A stretch of DNA of 33,211 bases from a virus. The notes below the pieces were generated by a model. The model saw only the letters and a program-made list of their open reading frames with translations, was not told the DNA's origin and did no database searches. Shown here piece after piece: positions 16,750-24,594 of this stretch. A program made the position numbers and the translations under genes. Within the stretch, counting starts at the first letter, position 1; every line of letters begins with the position of its first letter. The stretch spans positions 1 to 33,211 of IMG/VR virus record IMGVR_UViG_3300013133_000027; one strand, 5' to 3'.

Positions 16750-18888
16750 ATGCCTGTCAATCACGAAATCAAATCTCAACTCGCCAAACTACTTGCCACT
16801 GAAGATCTGGTGGTTGAACACAAAAAAGTTTCTACTGCTTGTTTTAACGTACATACAAGAGTGTTGACTTTGCCCATGTGGGATAGGGCTAGTAATATTG
16901 TATATGATATGTTGGTTGGTCATGAGGTTGGTCATGCTTTGTATACCAGTTATGATGATTGGAAAAAGGATTTTAAAATTCCAAAATCAATTATGAATAT
17001 TGTAGAAGATGCTCGTATTGAAAAATTGATGAAGCGTCGTTATGCTGGCATTGCTAAAACTTTCTATAATGGATATAAAGAACTTAATGATGAGGATTTC
17101 TTTAGCATCTCTGATACTGATATTTCAAAGATGAATCTTGCCGATAGAGCAAATCTTTTGTTTAAAATTGGTAATTATGTGGATGTTCCTATTAATGAAA
17201 ATGAAACACATATCATTAATATGATTGCTGATGCTGAGACATTTCAAGATGTCGTTGATGCTGCAACTGCACTTTACGAATTTTGTAAAATTGAGGAATC
17301 TACTAAAGGTGAAAATTCTACGAGTTCGGAGAGTTCTAACGAAAATTCTGAGACTCAATCAAGTTCTGAATTTATTGATTCGGAATCCAATGATGATAGT
17401 TCTGAATCCAATGATGATCCTACAGATGTAGATTCAAATGATGAAAAATCATATGGTGGCACCGCAGAAGATCAGTCTGAAGATCAATCTGAAAAAAGCT
17501 TTGTTCCAGAAGTTAAGACTATGGATGCATTGAATGATGCTATTGAAAAACTAATTAGTATGGATGGTGGTGAAAACAATTATATAGAAATTCCTAAACT
17601 AAATCTAGATACAGTTATTATAAAAAATAAAGAAGTTCACGATTGCATTACTCAAAAATGGGAATCTGTCGATGATGAGGCATTCACCTATGTCGATAGT
17701 GAGTATAATAAATTTAAACACAACTCTAAAAAAGAAGTTAGTTATCTCATTAAAGAATTTGAGTGTAAAAAATCTGCAGATCAATATTCTCGTTCTATTA
17801 CCGCTAGAACTGGAGTTCTAAACACATCCAAACTTCATACTTACAAATTCAATGAAGATCTATTCAGAAAAATATCAGTAGTTCCTGATGGTCAAAATCA
17901 TGGATTGATTTTTATTTTGGATTGGTCTGGATCAATGAATAGGGTTATGCTTGATACTATCAAACAATTGTATAATATTTTATGGTTTTGTCAGAAAGTG
18001 AATATTCCATTTGATGTTTATGCTTTTACTGAAGAGTGGTATTATCGATCAATTCAAAATTCAAACGGAGTCCCAACATATCCACAGCCACATTATGAGA
18101 AAGTAGAAAACGTTTTTTCTGTAGGCAATTCATTCTCACTGTTAAACATGCTCAGTAGTGAGGTAAAAACTAAAAATCTTAATGAACAAATGCGTAATAT
18201 TTTTAGAATTGCTTATTCTTTTAATACTTATCATAGTGGATGGGAAGTTCCTAATCAGTTAAGTTTGTCTGGAACACCACTCAATGAAAGTTTAATTGCA
18301 CTACATCAGATTATCCCCCAGTTTAAAATTAAAAACAAACTTCAAAAAACTCATTGCATTGTTCTTACTGACGGGGAGTCATCTCCTATAAACTTCCACG
18401 TCAAAGTTACTCGTAATATTGAAAGTGAATCTTATATTGGAGTGAGATCTATCAATCCAAATTGTTTTATTCGTAATCGAAAAACTGGTATGGTCTATAG
18501 TCTTAAAAATGCACAGGGATATAATTATCATAGTGCATTTACCAATGTACTATTATGTGATCTAAGAGAAACTTTTCCCGATGTAAACTTTATTGGAATT
18601 AGAATTATTCCATGTAGAGATGCTACACACTTTATTCGTTCTAATAGTTCTTGGGATGATTATGATAAATACTGCTCTCAGTGGAAAAAACAACGTAGCG
18701 TAGCATTGTCTGAAAGTGGATATCACAAATATTTTGGAATATCATCTTCGATCCTTTCTAATGATGTTGAATTTCAAGTTGATGAGGATGCAACAAAGTC
18801 TGCAATTAAAAATGCTTTTAAAAAATCTTTGAATTCTAAAAAAATGAATAAAAAGTTTCTAAACGAATTTATTGAATTGGTGGCATAG
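16750..18888 (+). CDS. HEXXH metallopeptidase-like protein with CobT-like VWA domain
   Basis: A 712-residue, three-part protein. Residues 1-180 hold a zinc-metallopeptidase-type motif HEVGH (58-62) followed by NIVEDARIEK (83-92), where E86/D87 could be the third ligand. Residues 182-250 are a Ser/Glu/Asp/Asn low-complexity linker. Residues 385-700 form a von Willebrand A domain with MIDAS DWSGS (391-395), a downstream SGTPLNES Thr, and VLTDGESS. An acidic linker followed by a VWA domain is the layout of CobT, the partner of the CobS ATPase in cobalt chelatase, and a CobS/MoxR-type ATPase lies at 20309-21439. MoxR-VWA pairs in general remodel or insert metal into other proteins. The ATG at 16750 is preferred because the start of similarity is MPVNHEIKSQLAKLL. 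Substrate unknown. Confidence 0.75.
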   Translation: MPVNHEIKSQLAKLLATEDLVVEHKKVSTACFNVHTRVLTLPMWDRASNIVYDMLVGHEVGHALYTSYDDWKKDFKIPKSIMNIVEDARIEKLMKRRYAGIAKTFYNGYKELNDEDFFSISDTDISKMNLADRANLLFKIGNYVDVPINENETHIINMIADAETFQDVVDAATALYEFCKIEESTKGENSTSSESSNENSETQSSSEFIDSESNDDSSESNDDPTDVDSNDEKSYGGTAEDQSEDQSEKSFVPEVKTMDALNDAIEKLISMDGGENNYIEIPKLNLDTVIIKNKEVHDCITQKWESVDDEAFTYVDSEYNKFKHNSKKEVSYLIKEFECKKSADQYSRSITARTGVLNTSKLHTYKFNEDLFRKISVVPDGQNHGLIFILDWSGSMNRVMLDTIKQLYNILWFCQKVNIPFDVYAFTEEWYYRSIQNSNGVPTYPQPHYEKVENVFSVGNSFSLLNMLSSEVKTKNLNEQMRNIFRIAYSFNTYHSGWEVPNQLSLSGTPLNESLIALHQIIPQFKIKNKLQKTHCIVLTDGESSPINFHVKVTRNIESESYIGVRSINPNCFIRNRKTGMVYSLKNAQGYNYHSAFTNVLLCDLRETFPDVNFIGIRIIPCRDATHFIRSNSSWDDYDKYCSQWKKQRSVALSESGYHKYFGISSSILSNDVEFQVDEDATKSAIKNAFKKSLNSKKMNKKFLNEFIELVA

Positions 18889-18896
18889 TATAAATA
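18889..18896 (+). promoter_or_regulatory. Late promoter directly after the VWA gene
   Basis: Exact TATAAATA beginning at the base after the TAG stop, 22 bases before the ATG at 18919. It predicts that the next gene is expressed late, with the virion genes. Confidence 0.75.
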
Positions 18897-18918
18897 ATAC
18901 TAAAAGTCAATTACTATT

Positions 18919-20202
18919 ATGAATTCTCAAGAAATTAAATATCTTACCGAGGCATACTCAAATCTTTATTCTGAGTCTGAAACTGATTGTCAGGAATTGT
19001 ATGATTCTTTTTTAGATTTATGCATTCTTGATGGGGGATTTACTACACTTGAAGAGTGTGAAGATTTTGCAGAAACTTTAGTTGCAGATAATCTTGTTGA
19101 GGATTTCATAATTAATCTTTTGGAGTATTATGAAGTAGAAAATTTAAATGAATCTTTTGAATTTTTGGGTGAAAACAGAGCAGCAGCTCTTAGAGCCGTC
19201 ATTAATGCTTTAAGTTCTGGGGGGAGATTAAAGGCAGGTCTAAAACCATTAACTGCACTTGGTAAAAAACCAGAGACTGTTGTGAAAGGTGCAGCAGCAT
19301 CAACTTCTATTAGAGGCGCAAGAGCACAAAGAACTCCTGTTCCAATACGAGAACCTGGAATATATTTGAAACTGCTTCAGCAAAAAAGAACCCCCAAACC
19401 ACTTTCCCCTCAGGGGCAAGAGATTAAAGATTTGAGTAAAAAGATGGGTGGTGGACTCATGGGGACTAGACCTACCCCCAGACCTAGTGGGGCTCCCGGT
19501 CTTGGAGATCCTATTCAAAAGGCTATTGATTTTGGTAGAAAGTCTAAAGAATCCCAACGTCTTGCTCTTCGTGCTCAACGTATGGCGAAAGATAACTATG
19601 GGAAATTGCTTAACACTCCCTTAGGTAAAGCTGCTGCTACCACTCTCGCCGCCGCTGGTTTTACTGCTGCTGCTACTTCTACTAATGAGAAAAAACCCGC
19701 AGCAAAATCAAATCCAGCAGACAGTGTTGGTAAATACATTACAAAAGATCCTGATGGTACAGTTAGGAACCGTTTAAAAGTCGGTCCAAAAATTGTTGGG
19801 ACTGGTAGTGTTGCTGGTGATTTTGATGCTGCGTTTAAAAAAGCAAGATCTTCTGGTGCCAAGGAGTTTGAATTCCAAGGTAAAAAGTACAATACAAAAG
19901 TAAGAGGTGAGGAAGTTGATTATTTTGATGTTGTTATGAATCATTTAATTTCTGAAGGATATGTTGATACGAATGAGGATGCTTTGGTTATGATGTCTGC
20001 TTTAGATGAAAATGCAATTGCTAGAATTGCTGCTTTATCTGAGCAGAAATATAGAATTATTAATAAGGATGGCACTGAAACCATATCAGACACTCCTCTT
20101 TATACTGGGTCGGGGGCTGCATCAACAGTAAAACCAATACCTACTACAGTAAAACGTAAATATGAAAATCCTTACAGACCAAGAGCTGGCGAATCTGATT
20201 AA
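18919..20202 (+). CDS. Putative internal virion protein, gp21-processed type
   Basis: A 427-residue protein not recognised by family name. The acidic N-terminus begins MNSQEIKYLTEAYSNLYSE and is rich in Glu/Asp up to about residue 90. A basic, Pro/Gly/Ala/Arg-rich middle (about 95-240) contains an Ala-rich stretch (AAATTLAAAGFTAAA) that could be a short hydrophobic segment. A C-terminal domain has GEEVDYFDVVMNHLISEGY. The N-terminal LTEAY pattern is familiar from many structural proteins of marine T4-like phages. LTE, ISE and LSE tripeptides are potential gp21 cleavage sites, as in T4 internal proteins packaged with the core. The TATAAATA promoter supports late expression. The virion role is inferred. 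Confidence 0.6.
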   Translation: MNSQEIKYLTEAYSNLYSESETDCQELYDSFLDLCILDGGFTTLEECEDFAETLVADNLVEDFIINLLEYYEVENLNESFEFLGENRAAALRAVINALSSGGRLKAGLKPLTALGKKPETVVKGAAASTSIRGARAQRTPVPIREPGIYLKLLQQKRTPKPLSPQGQEIKDLSKKMGGGLMGTRPTPRPSGAPGLGDPIQKAIDFGRKSKESQRLALRAQRMAKDNYGKLLNTPLGKAAATTLAAAGFTAAATSTNEKKPAAKSNPADSVGKYITKDPDGTVRNRLKVGPKIVGTGSVAGDFDAAFKKARSSGAKEFEFQGKKYNTKVRGEEVDYFDVVMNHLISEGYVDTNEDALVMMSALDENAIARIAALSEQKYRIINKDGTETISDTPLYTGSGAASTVKPIPTTVKRKYENPYRPRAGESD

Positions 20203-20273
20203 TTTTTTACGCAAGAGACACTTTTCAAACTGGCACAAGAAACCTCTGATTCCATTGAATGCGAGTATGATAT

Positions 20274-20300
20274 AAGAGTTCAAAAGAAAACTCAACTCTT
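20274..20300 (+). other. Inverted repeat in the leader of the CobS/MoxR gene
   Basis: AAGAGTT and AACTCTT are perfect 7-base arms around a 13-base loop, ending 8 bases before the ATG at 20309, where a ribosome site would be expected and none is seen. It overlaps a TATAAG that could be a weak -10. It could be a translational or transcriptional operator; there is no T-run, so it is not a standard terminator. The rest of the 106-base gap shows nothing further. Confidence 0.4.
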
Positions 20301-20308
20301 AATAAATC

Positions 20309-21439
20309 ATGCCTACCAACAATTCCACGATGGATAATCAAGTAATTGCTGAACTGAAATCTATGTTTGGTACTAATTTGACATCTGGTGATATTCGAGG
20401 ATTTTGCGCGTCTCGTAATCTTAACTATCAGACGGTAACTCGTCGTCTTGAAAATTTTAAGATTGGTCGTGGTCGTTGGAATCTGGAAGTCACACAACAA
20501 AAAGTTGAAGAGATCGAACGTACTTTCCAAGCACCTGCTGTTCTCCCATCTACATCACAAAATCTTATTCCTGTTAAAGATGATACCTTCGTCAAGTTTG
20601 GTAACTTTAACGATATTAAACTTATTATTCAATCCAATCTCTTTTACCCTACGTTCATTACGGGTCTTTCTGGTAATGGTAAGACGCTTAGTGTTGAGCA
20701 AGCGTGTTCTCAACTTAAAAGGGAATTAATTCGTGTCAATGTTACAATCGAAACTGATGAGGACGATCTTATTGGGGGTTTCCGCCTTATTAATGGCGAG
20801 ACAGTGTGGTACAATGGACCCGTCATCGAAGCACTCGAACGTGGCGCAATCCTACTTCTGGATGAAATTGACCTTGCATCTAATAAAATTCTTTGCCTCC
20901 AATCCGTCCTAGAAGGCAAGGGCGTCTTCCTTAAGAAGATTGGTCGTTTCGTAAAACCCACTGCTGGTTTTAATGTGGTTGCGACTGCAAACACCAAAGG
21001 TAAGGGTAGTGAGGATGGCCGTTTCATTGGCACCAATGTGCTCAACGAGGCATTCCTAGAGCGTTTCCCTGTGACCTTTGAGCAATCTTACCCTTCCTCT
21101 ACGGTTGAACAAAAGATTTTGGAAGGTGTTGCTTTGGATCTAGGTATTGAGGAACGTGATTTTTGTAAGCGTTTAGTTGACTGGGCCGATATTATCCGTA
21201 AGACCTTCTATGATGGTGGTATTGAGGAAATCATCAGTACCCGTCGTCTTGTTCACATCATTCGTGCCTACAGTATTTTCCAAAATAAAGCAAAGGCAAT
21301 TCAAGTATGTGTGAATCGTTTTGACGATGAAACCAAACAATCCTTCCTAGAACTGTATGATAAAGTGGATGCTGATTTTGTTATGCCATCCACTGAACTT
21401 GAACTAACGATTGAAGGTGGTCATCAAGTTGACCTGTAG
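20309..21439 (+). CDS. cobS: AAA+ ATPase, CobS/MoxR type
   Basis: A 376-residue AAA+ ATPase. Residues 10-60 look like a helix-turn-helix-type N-terminal domain (SGDIRGFCASRNLNYQTVTR). Walker A is GLSGNGKT (119-126), and the conserved DEDDLIGGFRL and TVWYNGPVIEALERGAI follow. Walker B is LLLDEIDLA (182-190), sensor 1 lies in FNVVATANT, and the Arg finger region is NEAFLERFP. The YNGPxxEA and DEID blocks are those of the CobS/CbbQ/MoxR branch. Cyanophage homologues are usually annotated cobS, but chelatase activity is not demonstrated here. A CobT-like VWA protein is encoded one gene upstream. Of 21 Arg codons 18 are CGT and none AGA, unlike its neighbours. A second ATG lies at codon 8. Confidence 0.85.
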   Translation: MPTNNSTMDNQVIAELKSMFGTNLTSGDIRGFCASRNLNYQTVTRRLENFKIGRGRWNLEVTQQKVEEIERTFQAPAVLPSTSQNLIPVKDDTFVKFGNFNDIKLIIQSNLFYPTFITGLSGNGKTLSVEQACSQLKRELIRVNVTIETDEDDLIGGFRLINGETVWYNGPVIEALERGAILLLDEIDLASNKILCLQSVLEGKGVFLKKIGRFVKPTAGFNVVATANTKGKGSEDGRFIGTNVLNEAFLERFPVTFEQSYPSSTVEQKILEGVALDLGIEERDFCKRLVDWADIIRKTFYDGGIEEIISTRRLVHIIRAYSIFQNKAKAIQVCVNRFDDETKQSFLELYDKVDADFVMPSTELELTIEGGHQVDL

Positions 21440-21457
21440 TTGATTGTATGTTATAAT
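21429..21457 (+). promoter_or_regulatory. Sigma70-type (early) promoter for the clamp/clamp-loader genes
   Basis: TTGACC (21429-21434) inside the last codons of the CobS/MoxR gene, a 17-base spacer, and TATAAT (21452-21457). The predicted start near 21464 leaves a leader of only about 8 bases, with GGAAGG (21461-21466) at its very beginning. It would drive 45-44-62-regA early. Confidence 0.8.
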
Positions 21458-21471
21458 TCGGGAAGGTAACT

Positions 21472-21894
21472 ATGCCTTCCTTTATGGTTAATTCCTGGAG
21501 TTTACTTTACGATATTATGTACGGACCTGAAGACGAACAAAACTATGTTGATTCACAAAACAAGATGTCAGAACAGAAATGTCATCTCTGGAAATACAAT
21601 GAGGATAGAATTCTAAAAGACATTGCTGATTATGTGACTAGTACCTATGGTAGTCACTACTGTGGGCATGAAGAAGAATATCAAAATATTCAAACCATTG
21701 ATTTAATGGCAGCGAAAGAATTAGCCTCTGGATTCTGTCAAGCAAATATCATCAAATATGGTAGTCGTTATGGTGATAAAAATGGTAGGGATAAACGTGA
21801 CTTGCTAAAGGTAATTCACTATGCCATGCTACTAATTCACTTTGATCGTCATTATTCTCGTAAAGATAATGGTATTACTGAGTTCTCTCGTTAA
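21472..21894 (+). CDS. DUF3310 (SaV-like) family protein
   Basis: A 140-residue protein. The C-terminal half carries the pattern of DUF3310: IQTIDLMAAKELASGFCQAN, then IIKYGSRYGDKNGRDKRDLL, then KVIHYAMLLIHFD, corresponding to the GF..GN.iKYi.R..K.G...DL.Ka..Y consensus found in many phage proteins, sometimes labelled nucleotide kinase. The N-terminal half, with two Cys/His pairs (KCHLW, SHYCGHEEEY), is not recognised. GGAAGG precedes the ATG. It is the first gene after a strong promoter and is followed two bases later by the sliding clamp, so it is expressed with the replisome. The enzymatic role is unproven. Confidence 0.6.
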   Translation: MPSFMVNSWSLLYDIMYGPEDEQNYVDSQNKMSEQKCHLWKYNEDRILKDIADYVTSTYGSHYCGHEEEYQNIQTIDLMAAKELASGFCQANIIKYGSRYGDKNGRDKRDLLKVIHYAMLLIHFDRHYSRKDNGITEFSR

Positions 21895-21896
21895 TT

Positions 21897-22583
21897 ATGA
21901 AATTGAATCCTACTATGAAATTCTCAAACACTACTATTGATATTCTTAAGAATTTTAATTCAATCAACCAATCTCTATTGTTTAGGGAAGGTAATGTAAT
22001 TCGCACCATGTCAGTATTGAAAAATATTTTAGCGGAGGCAGTTATTGAAGAGGAACTTCCTAAAGAATTTGCCATCTATGATTTGGGACAATTTATTAAT
22101 GGACTAGAACTTCAGCCAGATGCTCAGTTAGATTTTTCTCATGATTCATATGTGTTAATTAAAGACGAGTTTGATAACAAAACAAAATACTATTATTCAA
22201 GTCCAACTGTGATTATCAGTCCACCTGATAAACCTATGCAGTTGCCAACTGAAGATATTTGTTTTCAGATTGATTCCTCACAACTAAAAAAGTTGCTTAG
22301 AGCATCTTCTACATACAGAGTTCAAGATCTTTGTGCTATTGGAGATGGAAGCACTATCCGATTGGTTGTCAAGGATAAAGAAAATAAAACATCAAACGAA
22401 TATTCAATTAATGTAGGAACTACAGATAAAGTGTTTTCTATGAATTTTAAAGTAGAGAATATAAAAATCATTTTTGGAAAATATGATGTTGTGATTTCTA
22501 ACAAAGGCATTTCTAAATTCACAAATGTCAGTCGAAACCTGGTATACTACATTGCGTTAGAACCAGACTCAACTTTCGAATGA
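21897..22583 (+). CDS. 45: Sliding clamp gp45
   Basis: Trimeric DNA polymerase processivity clamp and late-transcription co-activator, 228 residues. Similarity to T4 gp45 (228 aa) runs from FSNTTIDILKNFNSIN (T4 LSKDTTALLKNFATIN), through FAIYDLGQFINGL and ISPPDKPMQLP, to LVYYIALEPDSTFE (T4 NYVVALEADSTHD). The ATG at 21897 directly follows the previous stop; an ATG at 21915 (MKFSNTT) would give the T4-like N-terminus, so the first six residues are uncertain. It overlaps the next gene by ATGA at 22580-22583. It should work with gp44/62, gp43 and gp55 encoded in the same window. Confidence 0.95.
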   Translation: MKLNPTMKFSNTTIDILKNFNSINQSLLFREGNVIRTMSVLKNILAEAVIEEELPKEFAIYDLGQFINGLELQPDAQLDFSHDSYVLIKDEFDNKTKYYYSSPTVIISPPDKPMQLPTEDICFQIDSSQLKKLLRASSTYRVQDLCAIGDGSTIRLVVKDKENKTSNEYSINVGTTDKVFSMNFKVENIKIIFGKYDVVISNKGISKFTNVSRNLVYYIALEPDSTFE

Positions 22584-23092
22584 ACATCTTTGTAACTTCT
22601 CCCTGGCCTGCTGAAAGTGCCGTCTGTCTTCCCGATAAACATATCGTTAAGATGCCTCTGGAATGCTGCCAAATGCTCTCCATTGTGGCATCTGAAAAGT
22701 GGGGTTATAACTATGGCACTCTGCCTAAGACTGATGGCACTCCTTACAGAACTGAAAAGGGTGCATTTCGTAATCATCCCTGTACCAAATGGGCAATGGA
22801 TAGTATTCACAATGCCTATTGGTTGATTAAGTGGGGTATGAACTTGTGTGATGAGTATGCTGTGCGATATGGTAAAACCCATTCGTGTTATAATACTCTT
22901 GTGTCTGCTTACTATCTGTTTCCAAAAGGAAAGATAACCAGTGTGACTCCATTTGCTCGGGCAATGCCTGTGGAATGGAAATTTGACGATAGCATTGATA
23001 CCTTTACTGCTTATAAAAGGTATATTGCTTCCAAACCTTGGGTGAAGGACAACTACCTTCGACTACCTCAGCGTAAACCTGATTGGATTTGA
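22580..23092 (+). CDS. Conserved phage protein between genes 45 and 44, unknown function
   Basis: A 170-residue protein with an unusual Trp/Cys/Tyr-rich composition: MNIFVTSPWPAESAVCLPDK, HIVKMPLECCQMLSIV, then FRNHPCTKWAMDSIHNAYWL and CDEYAVRYGKTHSCYNTL. The pattern MNIF..(S/D)P..A...DKH.VKM.LE..Q.L, followed by NHPC..W and RYGK.H, is one I recognise from phage hypothetical proteins of DNA-metabolism clusters, but I cannot name an activity. The conserved His, Cys and Lys positions (DKH, HPC, KTH) suggest a catalytic or metal site. The start is fixed by ATGA overlap with gene 45, and gene 44 begins two bases after its stop, so it is translated as part of the clamp operon. Confidence 0.7.
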   Translation: MNIFVTSPWPAESAVCLPDKHIVKMPLECCQMLSIVASEKWGYNYGTLPKTDGTPYRTEKGAFRNHPCTKWAMDSIHNAYWLIKWGMNLCDEYAVRYGKTHSCYNTLVSAYYLFPKGKITSVTPFARAMPVEWKFDDSIDTFTAYKRYIASKPWVKDNYLRLPQRKPDWI

Positions 23093-23094
23093 TT

Positions 23095-24039
23095 ATGAAT
23101 AGTGATTTTATTTGGGTTGAGAAATATCGACCTAAAACGATTGACGATTGTATTCTCCCAGAATCTACCAAAACTATGTTTCGGGAGTTTCTAAATAAGG
23201 GTGAAATACCAAATATGCTTCTTGCTGGTCCTCCTGGTATTGGAAAGACAACAGTAGCAAAAGCACTTTGTAATGAACTTGGAGTAGATTATCATGTCAT
23301 TAATGGATCCGATGAAGGTAGATTCCTTGATACTGTCAGAAACCATGCGAAGAATTTCGCTTCGACCTTATCGCTTACATCAACTTCTAAACACAAAGTC
23401 ATCATCATTGATGAAGCAGATAATACAACCTCAGACGTTCAACTCCTCTTACGGGCGTTTACTGAGGAGTTTAGTGGCAACTGTAGATTCATCTTTACTT
23501 GCAACTACAAAAACAAAATCATTCAACCAATTCATTCCAGATGCGCCGTCATTGATTTCACAATCAAAGGTAAACAAAAAACCGAGTTGGCAGAATCCTT
23601 CTTCAAGCGTTTACAAAACATCCTGGATGAAGAAAGCATCGAATATGATAAAAAAGTCATTGCGGCTTTGATCACAAAACATTTTCCCGATTTTAGAAGG
23701 GTGTTAAATGAATGCCAAAGATATTCATCTAGTGGAAAAATTGATGTAGAAATACTTTCAGAATTTTTAAAAGTAAATACAAATAATCTTATTAAATCAC
23801 TTAAAGAAAAGAAATTTACTGAAGTCCGAAAGTGGGTGGTCTCCAACTTGGATAACGATACTTCTAGTCTACTTCGTGGGATTTATGACTCCTGTTTTGA
23901 TTATCTTTTACCCACATCTATCCCTGCTGCTGTTCTTATTGTTGCTAAGTACCAGTATCAATCAGCATTTTGTGCTGACCCAGAGATTAATCTTCTAGCA
24001 GCATTAACTGAAATTATGTGTGAGTGTGAATTCAAATAA
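23095..24039 (+). CDS. 44: Clamp loader large subunit gp44
   Basis: AAA+ subunit that opens and loads the gp45 clamp, 314 residues (T4: 319). FIWVEKYRPKTIDD is the RFC-type N-terminus, Walker A is GPPGIGKT (45-52), Walker B is VIIIDEAD with Asp106/Glu107, and the trans-acting SRC motif is at 148-150 (HSRC). I start at ATG 23095, two bases after the previous stop; an upstream in-frame TTG lies inside the previous gene. Unlike T4, gene 62 does not follow directly: two other genes (24043-25655) lie between. Confidence 0.96.
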   Translation: MNSDFIWVEKYRPKTIDDCILPESTKTMFREFLNKGEIPNMLLAGPPGIGKTTVAKALCNELGVDYHVINGSDEGRFLDTVRNHAKNFASTLSLTSTSKHKVIIIDEADNTTSDVQLLLRAFTEEFSGNCRFIFTCNYKNKIIQPIHSRCAVIDFTIKGKQKTELAESFFKRLQNILDEESIEYDKKVIAALITKHFPDFRRVLNECQRYSSSGKIDVEILSEFLKVNTNNLIKSLKEKKFTEVRKWVVSNLDNDTSSLLRGIYDSCFDYLLPTSIPAAVLIVAKYQYQSAFCADPEINLLAALTEIMCECEFK

Positions 24040-24042
24040 ATT

Positions 24043-24594
24043 ATGAAACGAATTAAAAAAGATTGGAAAGCATATTGTAGAACTTCTTTTAATGCATTGC
24101 GAAATAATATAGATTATTGGGGTAAACCTGAGTTTTATCGTCCAATCACTAGAATTTATTATATTAATGTGTTTGATTGTTCCCTCTGTAATTTTACAGG
24201 ACTTGTGAGTGAAAAGGCATTAGCAAATAAACTTCAAGGTAAAAAAGTTGTTTATGATCATTGCCTTTCTCCGCAATTTATTGGGAGAATGATTATGGAT
24301 AATCCAAATAAGTATTTGTCAGAATATTCTGCATTTGAAAATATATTTTGGCAATCCTGTAAAACTGTTATGGTTACTCAAGACGAAAATTTTGCTCTTG
24401 CAGGGCTTACAGAAAACAATAGTCAAGAATATAAAGTTTACGTTCCTACAAACAAAAAGTATAATCATTTAGGAATCAATCTTTATTTTCGTCCACAAAA
24501 ACATGGACGATGGTCAGAAACAGTTCCTTTGGACACTAATATGATTGATGCCCCAAAAGATCTACTAGAATATGAAAAAGAATTTCTTGTTTGA
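24043..24594 (+). CDS. Unassigned protein with Cys/His motifs between genes 44 and 62
   Basis: A 183-residue protein, not confidently recognised. The N-terminus is basic (MKRIKKDWKAYCRTSFNAL). INVFDCSLCNFTG supplies a CxxC pair; KKVVYDHCLSPQFIGRMI follows, then NIFWQSCKTVMVTQDEN. A CxxC, then DH, then Asn and Cys further on is loosely the order of an HNH/endonuclease VII-type site, but the second zinc CxxC is reduced to a single Cys, so this is only a suggestion. The C-terminal third (GINLYFRPQKHGRWSE) looks beta-rich. It starts three bases after gene 44, and the next ATG is two bases after its stop, so it is in the clamp-loader operon. Confidence 0.6.
   Translation: MKRIKKDWKAYCRTSFNALRNNIDYWGKPEFYRPITRIYYINVFDCSLCNFTGLVSEKALANKLQGKKVVYDHCLSPQFIGRMIMDNPNKYLSEYSAFENIFWQSCKTVMVTQDENFALAGLTENNSQEYKVYVPTNKKYNHLGINLYFRPQKHGRWSETVPLDTNMIDAPKDLLEYEKEFLV

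Noticed and set aside
20203-20308. Intergenic gap searched for a tRNA or small RNA
   Set aside because: Only the 7-bp inverted repeat is seen; no cloverleaf or terminator.
22888-22895. TATAAT-like sequence within the unassigned gene before 44
   Set aside because: No -35 element and no gene start nearby.
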